Source: Lagopus muta | Lineage: Eukaryota > Chordata > Aves > Galliformes > Phasianidae | Length of the DNA: 64,000 bases | Direction: 5' to 3' | Assembly (NCBI RefSeq): GCF_023343835.1 | Contig: NC_064437.1 | Coordinates: 47,026,967-47,090,966, forward strand | Shown: one piece after another, positions 41,521 to 53,824 of the stretch | Position numbering within the stretch: position 1 is the first letter of the stretch | How the letters are laid out: each line of letters opens with the position of its first letter | Made by a program: the position numbers and the translations under genes | Notes under the pieces: model-generated | Databases searched by the model: none | Told to the model about the DNA's origin: nothing | The model's input: only the letters and a program-made list of their open reading frames with translations

Positions 41521-44500
41521 CATCTGTCAAGCACAATTTCCTCTTTTTGAGGGCTTGACTCCGCACTGGACCAGATTTAAGGAGGAATTCAGCCTTTTGC
41601 CTCGCTTCATGTGCAGGACAGAATCCTCCGTGCAGTGTCCTGTGTGCCTGAAGTGTTGTGCTTGTCTTGCACAGGTTTCATCTGTGCAAACTGGAGCTAT
41701 GAAGCCAGGAGAGGAGCATCTCACAGCTGGTTGTATGGAAGTGTAAATGACAACATGAGACACCAGGCTTGGGGTAAGCCAGCCCCAGTATTTAGGACTA
41801 GGCACAATGTGGCCTGCTGCAGGGATGTGCTGTGGAATCAGGCTAACACTGGCTATAAAGATGGCCTACGCTCAGGTTGAAACTAGTGCTTCTGACTTAA
41901 GAGCAAGTTTGCTCTTTGAACTGATCTTAAAACTAGGAGAGCTTCAGAGAGGGAATGTGTGTGATTGCATACCCGCTGCATGCACTCTATGTGGTAGCAC
42001 CAAGCAGGGCGCTCTCATCTTGATATGGGTACAGCAAACGAAAGGGACAAGGATCTGCTCAGTGTGGCCATGGAGGGTTGCTGTGGGCAGAGCCCCACAC
42101 CCATGCTCACTAGGGCCAGCACCTCTGCCAGCATAAAGGCTATAGGTATTACCCCAGAGTATACAGCTCTGTTGGATTTAATTAAAGGAGCTTTCTTTCC
42201 ATACTGGATAGATCCCTCTATAGGCAGAGACATTAAGAAAGTCGATCCTAAACCTTTCTGGCACTTCTACCAAATTGTATGTCTGCTCTCAGGGAGCTGC
42301 TGGAATCGGCATCTCAGAAGTGTTTTCCGATAGCATTGGATTTATTGACTCCATCTGTGCCTTCATCTTTCTCACTTTATGAACCATTCTGTTAGGGGTG
42401 CCTTTTGCACGTCTTCCATGGAGCCAGACTTGCTCAGAGATTTCAGTTTTGTAAAATAACCCATGACTCCAGCCTGCACTGTGGCTCCTTCCATTTCTGC
42501 ACTTCCTTGCTCCTGCGATACAGGTTCCCACTTCACACCGAACTGGCATTTCCTTTGAGCTGCCAGCCTGTGCATCCTCTCTGCTGGCAGGAAGCAGCAG
42601 CAGCGGGCACAAGGGGCAGTAATGCTGGCATATTCACTTAGCCTGAAGGATCAAATGGGGTCTTTGTCACCTCCTCTCCTGGATCTCAGTAACAAGTGGC
42701 TCCATCGTCCAGGAGCAGAGACTCCTTCACCTGTGTTTTTTTGTTTGTGGGGTGGTTTTGTTTTTTTTTTGCTTTTTTTTGTTTTTTTTGAGGAGGAGGA
42801 GGAGTGGAAAGGAACCATCTAGGCTGACTGCAAGCTAAGTGAGGCTAATTACAGTGGTGCCTTGGGTGCTGCCCACCCAAGAGGGAGGCCCGGGGTCTGG
42901 CAGGAGTGCTTCACCCACGTCCCCACATGTGCTTGCAGAGCCAAGGCCCCAGTAGGTCTGCCTGCAGGAGAGGCTGTTTGTGTGGGTGCAGTGCTTCAGC
43001 AAGAGCCTAGTGCCTGGGCTGTCAGCATCCCCCTCTGCCTCTTGGTTATTTACACACGTTGTCAGGAAATTGAACTGCCTGTCTGTACTTGGGTCCAGGA
43101 AGGCTGAACTGCAGTGGGGCAGCCCCTGCCTCTGTTCCATACCAGAGGGAAAGATGCTGGGGCTGCCCTGTCCTTTCCCAACCCACGTGCTCATGCAGGG
43201 ACAGTGCTATGCTAGTGCTGCAGGTCAGGGTCTCTGGTGCCAGAGAGCACCTGGCACAGGAATCATGCACTGAACTGAGAGCTGATGTGCTGCCTTCGAG
43301 GGCTCCTTCCTGCAGCCAGAGAGCAAGGATGGAATGTGAGACAAGAGTAAATCTTCTCTTTCTTGAGACCACAGGGAGACCGGGGTCATCTGCTGCTAAA
43401 CCTCACAGTGTAACTTTACATCTCTAATCTTAATGGAATTGCAGCAGGAACCAGGCAAGACCGTTTATCACTGGAAGATAAACAGCAGAAGCAAAACGGT
43501 TGCCCAGTGTGCAGCCCCATTATGGACAGGGGAGCAGCATGCCTGCCTCCTGGGCTGCCTGAGGAGTGCTTCCAGGTGCACAGAGCTCACTGATGGATCA
43601 CTGACTGCTGGTGAGTGCTGAGTCACTGCTTATAATTTCTCTATTTGTTCCTTGCAGTGTGGTGCCAGTCCCTGAGCTTTGGTGTGGGGCATTTTCATAG
43701 CAGCGTGTATTTCTTTGAAGCCTGAAATACTTTTTCTCTCTATTTCATCAGCAGGATTTGCCAGGTGCCCCCGAGGTTCTCAGTGCCTCATTGCTTGGAG
43801 CTTGTTATTTGAGCTGCAATAGCATTGTGAGCAGTGCGTGCTATGCTGTCATGTGCCCCATGTGGGCTGGCTGTGAGGGCTGCTGCTTCGTACCCATTCT
43901 CTCTCTTCATTACTGGAGAAGTTTCTGATAACTCAGACCAGACAGGGAGAAGATGGGGAGATGCACAACTCGGTGTGTGATATAGGTAACATTGTTTGGC
44001 TGCTCTGGGATGCTGTTCCTCATTGCAGAAATGATGTTAAAAAGCCTGTTTGAACTGGGAGAGGCAACGAAGTGAAATTCCTTTAAGTGCTTCCAGATCA
44101 TCAGATAAGAGGTGCTAGGGAAACGTACAGCCTTGCTGGACACTGCCTGACGTGCCCTGTGGGGCTGGGGTCAGCCCATAAGGTGAGCGTGAGCCTCTAG
44201 CTGCAGCAGAGGAGAACTGTCTAATGGTTGTTCTGGGTGGAAGAGGGTTAATAATGCATTGGTCTCATGCAGGACTGTCACAGTAGGAGCATCCCAAGGA
44301 TTGACAGCTCTGTACCCACATCTGCAGGAAAAGAAAGAAAGAGAAAAAAAAATGCCCATGAAGGATATGTCCTGCTTGGCTGCACCATGGATTAACAGTG
44401 AGCCATGTGGTGGAATAGTTCTCCCTCGTGCTCCCACTCCATCAGGTCTGTGTGTGGCATGGCAGCACTGGGGGTTGTCCTGGGAACCAGGCAGTGCCTT

Positions 44501-45314
44501 TGCTCAGCTCGTGCCAAAGCAGTATGGCCAGGCACCCTAGCAGAGCTGCCTTAGTCTATCTCTGTGGCTCTGAAATGGCACCCAAGGGCAGGAGATACCA
44601 GTCACAGTGTGGGGGGAAACTGCCTGCCTGCTTTCCTACAAAGTTGGTTTTTCTGCACTCCTCGCACTCTTGCAGGAGCTGCAGCACAGGGCTGTGTCCA
44701 GCTGCCTTCCTGGGTGCAGCACCTTGACTCCATCAGTCAGGGCTGTGCTTGTCCCTTTGACAGGCTCTGTAGTTACATTAATAAAGCTGCATTTTTGTTA
44801 CAGCTCCATTTGTTTGTTAGGCATCTGGAACAAAACAAATCAACGGAGGCTCCATTTTGCCATAACAAATCGCAGTTGCACAAAGTTGCTGGCAACGTCA
44901 AGTTTTGGAGCACAGGAGTGCTGGGAGCTGCGCACACTCAAAGGGTGCAGAGAAATGAATTGCTCCAGTCAGGGCAGAAAGAGGCTGATTTAGGGGAGAA
45001 ATTTGGCAGTGAGCATCTTGCAGCCGACACAGAGCAGGGAGGGGGCTCTGCTCACAGGTCCCTGTGCACATGGCACTTTTGCCCACGTGTGCAGGAGCAG
45101 AGCAGCTGTGGCGACCAAGCCTGGCAGCAGCGTGCCTACATGCTTGCTGCTCAGTGTGTGTGCAGGTGTGATTGCTGCGGCAATTAAAGGGAGGTGGTCC
45201 GGTGCCTTTTGGTATCTGTGCGGCTGTAAAGTTGGCCCATCAGGGGAGGGTGGGCCAGGAGACAGCCAGAGCGATGCGGTTCCGGCTGCCTCAGAGCTTT
45301 GTATGCAGATGGAG

Positions 45315-45400
45315 GGCAACAGATGACTCAGCCGCTACTGAGGATGGCAGTAGCTCTCACAATTAGTAAACAAGCTGAAGAAAGCCCCTAATCAGGCGGA
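45315..45400. promoter_or_regulatory. Candidate regulatory block (AP-1/MARE-like, FOX, homeodomain motifs)
   Basis: ATGACTCAGC (about 45323-45332) matches AP-1 and the core of a Maf recognition element. GTAAACAA (45366-45373) is a forkhead site. CCTAATCAGG (about 45387-45396) contains a TAATC homeodomain core. PITX3 works in lens, where Maf and FOX factors act, but linkage to this gene is inference. Confidence 0.3.
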
Positions 45401-46229
45401 CTGAAGGTCGGGAGGCCCGGCCATGCCGCCAGCACGTCGCACCCTGCATGCGGCTCCGACCTTGGTGCTCTGTGAAGCCGTCAGTCAGTGCTTCTGCCAT
45501 AAATCCTGCCTGCAGAAGTTTGACTCGGCCATAAACAGAACTTGCCTAAAACAGCAGCTAGAGAGAATCTTTCTTGGGTGCCACAGCTGGACTGCTGCTG
45601 TAGGACAGCTGTGCGGAGCTGGGGCTGGCGGTGGAGTGATGGCAGAGCCTGAATGGCTGCAAGGGATGCACGTCCCATTGCCCGGCTCCACTGTTGTCTG
45701 AATGCAGCAAGGGGGGAGCTCAGGGTGCAGCATCCTGAGGAAGCACAGAAAGGATGTGCGGAGCTGCTAGCCCTGTTAGGGAAGGCACTTGGCAGCTGCT
45801 GGAGCTCCCACTGCCACCTCCCCCCAATCCCCCCCTCCACACACACACCTTTATGGCCCTTGCACCATGCCCTGAAGGTCAGCTGTTTACCCAGACATCG
45901 AGGGGATAATCAGCTCTCCCCACTGCAAACACGGCCGGCCCCAGCCCCGCAGCCTTGTGCAAGCAGGATCGGGCTTAGGGCTCCACAGCAAACTGCTATG
46001 TGTCCGTGAATCTGTGGGCACAAAGACGAGGGAAGCAGCGAAACTCGGCTCTGAATGTCAGGGTCCTGAGATGCACTGCGCTGCCTGGGGACCGTGTGCA
46101 AAGACTGTGTTTTTTGTTCGTTAGCTTTTTTCTTAATCCTTAGTTTTTTCCATCTGTTCCATGCCGCATCCCACACAGAGCCCTGGGAGGTAGGCATTTG
46201 GGTGGGTAAGGAAGAAAGCTGCAGATCCG

Positions 46230-46560
46230 TCATTACTCATTCAGCCCAGCCCGCGGGCAATCCCATCAAAGCAGTGTAGAGCAAAGGGCCGAGGCAGGGG
46301 GAGGCGGGCGCTCTGCGAGCGGCTAGGGTCGCAGCCCCCCGCTGCAGGGACACCTCGGCACCTCGAGATCCGCCGGCAGCCCGCACCGGGTAACGCGCTG
46401 AGCACCGCACAGCCACGGCCCCGCCACAGCTGAGCTCCGGCGCCCGCTGCCAGAACGATGCTGTGAAACGCTTCCAACGGGACGCACGGTCGTGCACTAC
46501 TCCGTACTTCGCCTGTGGGATTGCTCCCCGGTTAGCTATGGAGCTGCACCAGCACGGCGC
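46230..46560. promoter_or_regulatory. CpG-rich patch in presumed PITX3 intron 1
   Basis: Dense CpG over about 330 bp with no coding signal. It might be an alternative PITX3 promoter. It is followed on the plus side by an A-rich low-complexity stretch. Confidence 0.4.
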
Positions 46561-46654
46561 TTACAGCTCAACGAATATCACTCACATCCACGAGTATTCT
46601 TTAAACACCCTGGTACACCTCGTCCTCAAGACTGCCTGCCTTTCATTTTACGGG

Positions 46655-46760
46655 AAAAAAAAAATAACAATAATGCATTTGCTTTAAAAAAAAAAAAACC
46701 TTGCAATAAATGCGCATCCACCAAAAATAATAATAATAAAATAAAAAAAAAAATCCTGCA
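46655..46760. repeat. A-rich/(AAT)n low-complexity stretch
   Basis: Runs of A with AAT and AATAAA-like units; it is simple sequence and no element is recognised. Confidence 0.8.
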
Positions 46761-48482
46761 GAACTGGAAGTTTTGGATATTGTGGCACCAAAAATAAAAC
46801 TGATGGAACAAAAAGGGAATTTCATGTGGTTTTCATTGTCAAGTCTAAGCTCAGAAACAAACAGGAAATAAAAAATGGCTAAAACAAAAGGGATTTCTTT
46901 TAAAGCGTGTTCAAATCCAAGTGGGGAGCTGGTTTATTTGGGAGGCATTTTCTGTTTATTTGTTTTTCAGAAAGGCAAGTAAATAAAAACGTCCACACAC
47001 AGACAGGTCAGCATGATTTATGGCTGAACTCTCATGCATCTCTTTGTATGGTTATTGTCGGCATCTCCCAAAAATTGGCCTCACAGAATTGGTACCGGGA
47101 GAAGAGGCTGAGGGTTCCCAGCCCTGATGGTGGTGCTTTTGGTTCCTCTTTGTGCTGTCTGCAGGCAGTGCCGCTGGAGCTGAGCCCTCCAGCCCAACCC
47201 TCTCCGAGGTTCTGCTAGCAGCAAATTATGGCATTTAAATAAAGGGGGCTGCGGGAGGAGGGCTGTGAGAAACAGCCGAGTACATGCTCCGTCCAGGGGA
47301 CACTAACAAGTCTGAGGCTGTTGGCTTCTGGGATGGTGGAAGTTGTTGGATGGGGTTTGCAAACAGGTGGCTCATTCACAGAAGCTCAGATGGTAATTTC
47401 TGAAGGGTTAATTGGACAAATGCAGTTCTGCTCCAGCTGAAGTCACAAGTAGCTGTAGCACCTCAACGTCTTTCTGAATACCTTGAAAGGTTGAAGAATC
47501 AGTACAAAATCAATAGCAGCTCCTGCCCTTTAACTCTGGTTCCCCTGCTCTTGTGCATGGATAAAAAGGGTGTAAGTGCCTATTTTCTGGTGGAGTCGTG
47601 CTTTGGGAGATAGTGCAGAGCATCGTAGTGAGGTGGTGTTGCTGGCTTAGGGCTGCAGGGTGCTCAGCACTGCCAGAGCTCGGTTTCTCCTCTGTGACAC
47701 CGGGCCACGTCCCTTTTTTCTAGCACACTTGGGACTGTCCACAAAGACCACAGGAGTTGGTGGCACTGCCAGTCTCAATCGGTGCAGAGCCAGCCCCTGC
47801 TGCAGCACAACCTGACCCACTGCACCTCCATCAGCAGCCTCAGGGCTGCCTTAAATGTCCCATGCAAGTCAGGAGCTAATAACCAGCTTCATTCAATTCC
47901 CAGTCACATTATTATCCAATCTGCCAGAGGCATTAATATTCAGAGGTGAGCCAGGCGGAGGGCAGGGGTGCCGGCACACAAAGGGAGGACAGCAGGCACA
48001 GTGCAGCCACACAAATCCTCTCTCTCCTGCTGCCTGCATCCCAGCTCTGCGCTGCCGGAGGATTTTCCCCAGCCCCAGCTGTGGTGCCAGGCAGCGCAGA
48101 TGGAAGGCAAGCCATGGGTAGCCCAGCACTGTGCCCCAGCCCAAAGCCAGGTTCCAGAGCTGGCACAGTTCAATGCCTTTGCACCCCAGCACCGCACAGC
48201 AAGTGGGGGGACCTTCTCCCAATGGCCAGGCCCTAAGCAAACCACAGCCTCCTGCGTTCAGGCAGCCAGCAGCGCCACAGCTCCTGCTCCCGGTTCCGTG
48301 GTCTTGCCCCATTGTAGGACACATGGCGCAAGGCCACCAGCCATCCCTACAGGGACTTAATTCCCAGCCCAGGACCTCCCCTGTCCCCAGAGCTGGGGCA
48401 CATGTGCCAGGTCACGAGACAGAGCTCATGTCCCCAGCACATCTCATCTTCCTTTTGGTGCGCCCTCCCTGATCAGGTTTCT

Positions 48483-48483
<1 letters not shown>

Positions 48484-48519
<36 letters not shown>

Positions 48520-48552
48520 CTTCTTCTTCTTCTTCTTCTTCTTCTTCTTCTT
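48484..48552. repeat. T36 run followed by (CTT)n microsatellite
   Basis: Thirty-six consecutive T residues (48484-48519) run into about eleven CTT units. On the PITX3 transcribed sense (minus) strand this reads (AAG)n then poly(A). Pure purine/pyrimidine asymmetry over about 69 bp can favour triplex structures. Confidence 0.95.
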
Positions 48553-48959
48553 TTTTATTTTTTTTCTTTTTGGCAGTCTCCAAAGTTAGCCTTACCTCTT
48601 AATCTCATGGTTTTGGTAGCATCTGACAGACAGAAAAGATACTGCTTTTTTGCTGACCTTCCTATAAGGTGCACAAGCGAATTTGTTGCATAGTTTTCAC
48701 ATCTATTATTTGCCAGAATTAAGCCCTTTCAGAAAGGCAACAGATATTAAGTGAGGCTTGCAGACATTTCTCTGCCAACGCAGAGCTGCGAGTTGTCAAA
48801 GCAGTGCCCGGGACAGTACACATTTCAGTTACCAGGATATAGCTGTGTTTCACGAAGACTGACCCTCGTGCAATGCTGGCAGCAGACCGAAAACACTGCC
48901 CCTGCCCTGAGCCCTCACACAACGCCTGATACCCGGCACAGTGCGACCATCTGGTAACG

Positions 48960-51260
48960 AAAACCGCCTCCTGCCCCGTTTCTGCAACTATCAGTGAGGT
49001 CCGGCAGCAGCTCCATGCCCCGCCAGTCCCTCCGGAGTCAGCAGCAGCTCTTTGTCCCCGCAGGAAGGCAGCTTACACAAACGTCCGTCCCTCCGAGGGA
49101 GCAGGGGGCTCGTGAAAGACCTCGCTGCCATCGCCAATGGTGCGGCAGGACACGATCAAGGGTGACGCTCTTGAAAGATACCTTCCCGAGCTGCTGCTTT
49201 TAGCACCTCCCTAAGCCGCAGCGAGGACGAAGCCATTTCACACCGCATCCCGCAGGCCGGGTGCCGAGAGCGGCAGGGGAGCTCTAGGTTGCCCTCTTTG
49301 CTTCCCGCACCACCAGCTCATACCAGTTCCCCCCGCAGCCCGCCGGGCGGCAGTGAGCCGGGGCCGCGGCACCGAGCCCAGCAGCGCTGCCGGGGGGGCC
49401 GCCCGTCCCGCCCCGCTCAGCTGTCCCGCGGCGGGGGCGCGGGGCCGACAGGTGTGCCCCGCTCGGCAGCACCGGGCCGGGCCCCGCCACCCCCCCGAGC
49501 CCGCTCCGGCAGCTGCAGCGCGGGGCCGCTCCCAGAGCCGCCGCCAGCCGGGGCCGAGCCGCCTCGTAGCCCGCTGCGAGCAAAGAGACGGAGCCCCCAC
49601 CCCGGGCTCGCTCTCGTTGAGAGCAGAGCAGCCGCGCTCCGTCGGGCGCCGCTCCGCTCTCTGCCGCCGGCGGTAACGGCTTCCCCGGGCCGCGCTCATC
49701 GCCGGAGCCCGTGCCAGAACCCGGACCCCGACAGCAGCTCTGCTCCGAGCCTCCCAGCGCTGCCCAGTTCCGTTCCTTCCCTCGCAGCTGCCGACGGAGC
49801 CGCCGCCGAGGGTCGGCGCTTCCCTCGCTCCTTCCCCCTCAACCCGGCCGGCTCCGCTACTCTCGGCGGGTACCCGCAGTCACGGGCCGGCTCGCCCTCA
49901 CCCTGGAGCTGCAGGGAGGTCGGCTCTGCTGTAAACAGGCGCCAGCCCGTTACATAAATATCATTTATCCAACTGTCCGAACGCCGTCGTGCTGCTGCGC
50001 TTTTCCCAGGCGCTGTCTCCCCGCGTCCTGCTGCCCCGGACCCTGCAGACAGCTGAACCGCAGCCCGCAGCGCCGTTATTTACAGCGAGCCCCGGCTAAT
50101 TTAAACAGCTCCGGCCCCGCTCGCCCCAGTGGAAAATGCCTAAGTTTAGCAACTGCCAGGGGCTCCGGGAGCGCTTGCCGGGAGGGGCCCGAGCAGCCCA
50201 ACGGGACGGCAGGACCTGCAGCACCACGGCCCCGAGTACGGCAGGGGTCGGGCCCCGCTCCTCCCGCTGTCCCCCGTCTCCCGCCCCAGGCACGGCGCTG
50301 CGGTCCCGAGCGGAACGCCCCGAGGATGCTCCCGCCCCGCGCCAGCTCTGGACGCAGCCGGGCGGGCACCGAGGGCGCCCCGGGAAGAGCGGCGGACCAC
50401 CCCGTTCCCGGGAGGTGTCTGACGGAGTGGCACTTACAGCAGCTCCAGATGCGGGCTCGGCTCGGCGGCCTTAATCCTGCGAACGGGGTGACGCCGCTGC
50501 CCCTGTCCCGCTACCCGGGCCGCTCCGCAGCTGTCAGAAAGTAAATCCCCGCGACTCCCTGGCACGCTGCGCCACGCTACCAGCCTGCGGCTCACGGGGA
50601 GGGCGGAGGGCGCCGGCCGACTGCCGCCCATTCACCCGGCCCATTCACTTTATGGCGGCGGCCGGCGCCCCCCGCCAGCTGCACCGGGCGCCCCGCTCCC
50701 GCCCGCCCCATTCCAGCTGCGCGCCCGCCGCCGCCCGCCCCGTCCAGCACCGCCCGCCCCGAGCCCGCCCCGCTTCCACACCGACCAATCTCCGCGCGGA
50801 TCGTCTGCATCCCGCCGCTCGCCGGCTCCCCTATTCGCGAAGGTGGGCGCTAGATCACGCCTTCTCCGCGATGGCCGCGCCCCCGCCCCGCCGCACGGCT
50901 TTCGCCGCCGTGACCGCACCGCGGAAGGGGAGCGGGGGGTCCGGGCGCGGCGCTGTCGGCGGGCACGGCTCTGCGGCCCGGAGGGGCTGTCCGCCGCGTC
51001 CGGACCCACAGCCGACTGCTGGGCGCGCAGCCCCGTACGGCGCGGCGGCAGCTGTCGGGAATGCTGATTGCGCGTTAGTTACCGCCCGCCCCGTCCCAGC
51101 TCTCGTTGCACCGGGAGCTCTTCGGCTTCCCCTTGGAGGCCCCGCCGCGGGGTGCCGTGCCTCCGCCGCCGGGCATGGAGGGAGAGATGCGCGGTTCTGC
51201 GGCCGGGTTTCCTCCCTCGGGTCGCTTCGGTGCTGACCCGTGTGCCGGCTAACGGTGCCA
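48960..51260. promoter_or_regulatory. PITX3: Two-kilobase CpG island at the PITX3 5' end
   Basis: Very high CpG density with GC boxes and a CCAAT box (accaat near 50782). Long CpG islands are typical of developmental regulators. The many long open frames on both strands are a composition effect (few stop codons in GC-rich DNA) and are not genes. Confidence 0.75.
50438..50655 (-). promoter_or_regulatory. PITX3: Predicted PITX3 core promoter and non-coding exon 1
   Basis: On the minus strand a TATA-like CATAAAG (50654-50648) lies about 30 nt upstream of a CA initiator (A at 50622), and a strong 5' splice site GAGCTGCT|GTAAGTG occurs at 50438/50437. This predicts an exon of about 185 nt spliced to the acceptor at 39481/39482 next to the PITX3 start codon. 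Distance and head-to-head arrangement with GBF1 agree with what I recall of the human locus. No transcript evidence was available. Confidence 0.45.
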
Positions 51261-53820
51261 AAGGTCAGCCTGGAGCTCTTCCACAGACGTGTTTTAGAGA
51301 TTAGGAAATAATGTGACAATAGGAGTGGATTTTAACCCGGTGATTTAGGAGATGTACGGAGGGAGCCTGCTAAACGCATCGTGTGGCACATAGATACGAA
51401 GGGGAAGAGAAATGCACACGGAGAACTGCAGGACGTGAAGAGGGGTTAAGAAGACACAGCACTATGGATTGTTGTTCAGAAACACACTAACATGGCAGTG
51501 CAGGGGGTGTGGGAAAGCCTGAGAGAAGCTGTCAGTGTTGAGATACTCATGAGAAATTACCACATTTATTAATAGTAGTAACCTGAGGTTCCCATTTGCC
51601 TCACTGCTTTATGCAGTAAGTGACTGCAAACCAGACCACGTCTTTTCCCACCTCTGATTTTAACCTCCCCGAGGAGCAGGCACAGCACAGCAGCACTGGC
51701 ACTCCCCAGGACAGTCCGTCTCTCTCACTACATGCCTAAGGGAAGCAGAAAACCCAGCTCATGGTCTGCAGCAATAAAGGGAATTATGTGAATCGCCTCT
51801 CAAACCTCCAAGCCTTCCACCGTGAGTAGTCTGCAACAAACACAGACAGTACTTATGCTCTAAAGTAATGATGAAACAAAAGTATTTTTAGCTATTTCCT
51901 TTGGGCAACTGGAAATAAGAACCAGCATTCCATCTCAGCCTTGTTCCCTGCAGAGTGTAGCACGAAGACAATATGGGAACAGGAAGGCTTTCTCTGGGAC
52001 AGCCTCCTGCAGCCATCCTCTTGCAGGAACCATCTCTCTGGGAGGGAGGGCTCTCCATTTGCAATGAAATGTAGCAGCAGCTCTTGTAGTTGGTTCTGAG
52101 CATTCTGAGGCTGCAGTTCATATTGTCTCACCAGCTGGAGGATTCACTGCTGGAGAAGAGACCAAGGACTTCACCTGAGCTCAGGAAACAGATGTTACTA
52201 TTTCATATTAATTAGAAAGTAAGGGGAAAAAAAAAAGAAGTAAACGCAAACTAAACTGAGACTGAACTGTCAGAAAGATGGGACATGCAGAAGAAGGGAA
52301 TCACAAAGCAGGTTAGGCATACTTCTCTTTTTACCATCTGGGAGGAGTGTGTTCTCAGAGGAAACCCTGTCTCTGTTACAGGCAGATCCAGTCCTGCAGC
52401 TGCCTGGTTTCACTGCTCTCAGAGTGTGCTGCAATTGGCTTTGCTGGTCATGGTTTCCACCTTCCTGTCTTAACTAACCTTTTAGCCATGTTGGGTTCAT
52501 GTCATCAAACTCCTTGGAGATCAGTAGTGACGCTGTGGTTTGGCCTCCTGGGCCAAGAGGCAGAGGGTGGGTTTGATGCCTTTGTGGTAGTCAGGGCTCC
52601 CACTGCAGTGTGCTTGTCCAGCTGGCATTTGCCAAGTGCTGTGGGCTTCATGCCCAGGTGTATCACGTAGCTGTAGCCTCGCCAAGAGGTGACAAAGATA
52701 TGACTAACTGAGGTTAGGTTGCTCCTGCCAAAAGGCATGGCTGCTTGTGGCCAAGCAGAGAACATGGAAAACGCTGGGAGTTTCACGTCACTGGGAAGTG
52801 CTGCTAAGACATGGGCTATGTAGAACAGCCGGGAGGATGTTTCAGCTCAAGGAGGCTGCTCTGCAGCTTCAGTGCTGTGTTCTGTATGATTGCCAGAGAA
52901 GGGTTTGATTGTTCTTGAGTGTCTCAGTTCAGCTCTGCTGCTCCAGCTGTAGGTCCTGGCCCGAGAGCAGATTGTACCAGATGCAGAACATCAGTTTCCA
53001 TTTGGAGAGCCTTCAGCTGGCTGTGGGCTGGTCCCTACCTGAGCTTGCTCTGGAAAGGGGCAGCTGGTGGGAATGACTGTGATATTTGTTTTGGATTCTC
53101 ATCTCTGAGGACAGCATCTGCAAGCAGTTCCTAGCCATAGTGACTGCTTCTGCCTTCTGAGTCAAACCCCTTCCTGCCCAGACTGCAGGAATCTGAGGGA
53201 TTTGCACGTTTTGCTGTTCTGATCTTGAGTTCGACTGTCCTGTGCTGTGTGTAAGAACCAGTGTCTTGGGAATAAAGCAGTGTGGACCTTTCCCATCTCT
53301 TGATCCTTTGCCTGCACTCCCTCAGTGCAGGGGTGGTGCTGCACTACTCAAGGGCTGGATGACACAGTGCTTGGTGTGTGCGAGTGAACTTGCTGCTCCC
53401 ATACAGCGTGGGGTTGTGCTGTATTGTTTTCTCTCCAGACAATGCAGTACTGGATCGTGAGTAAAAATGCAAAGCACACTGCAATGTTTGCTCTTTATTA
53501 ATGCACTAAGATGCATTTGGGTGAAGCAGAAGGCTCCTGGCTGGCTTGGTTTCAAGCTCCGTGACAAGCTTCCATAAACACTTTGCAGCTCTCTGGGCAG
53601 GGGCAGAAGGTACAGAGAGGCTGCAGCCCCTTCACTGGCAGGGGAGGTAGGCTTAGCTGGGAGGGGGTCTGGCCTGTGCCACAGACAGCCCCTTTGTTGA
53701 GAGGGGAGCTGGTGAGCAAGTGATTGGATCCTGGGAACTTCCCAATGGCTGGTGGGCACTACAGGGTGCTTCAGCTGCTGCTGCTGCAGGGCAGGAGGAA
53801 AGGAGAGTGCATACGGGCGT
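51260..53820. other. Intergenic region upstream of PITX3; no gene seen
   Basis: Ordinary unique-looking sequence with short chance frames. It is part of the divergent PITX3-GBF1 interval. Confidence 0.6.
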
Positions 53821-53824
53821 ACCT

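Larger units (their letters stand above)
39482..50437 (-). other. PITX3: PITX3 intron 1 (presumed), about 11 kb
   Basis: No protein-coding gene is supported in this stretch. It contains candidate enhancer blocks (41350-41600, 42120-42300, 45315-45400, 47870-47950), a CpG-rich patch at 46.2-46.6 kb, A/T-rich low-complexity DNA (42736-42803, 46655-46760) and a T-run/(CTT)n microsatellite (48484-48552). Its extent depends on the inferred exon 1. Confidence 0.5.

Noticed and set aside
49238-51319. Long frames (up to 277 codons) upstream of PITX3
   Set aside because: Composition effect of the CpG island: many mutually overlapping frames with Pro/Arg/Ala/Gly-rich content and no recognised domain.
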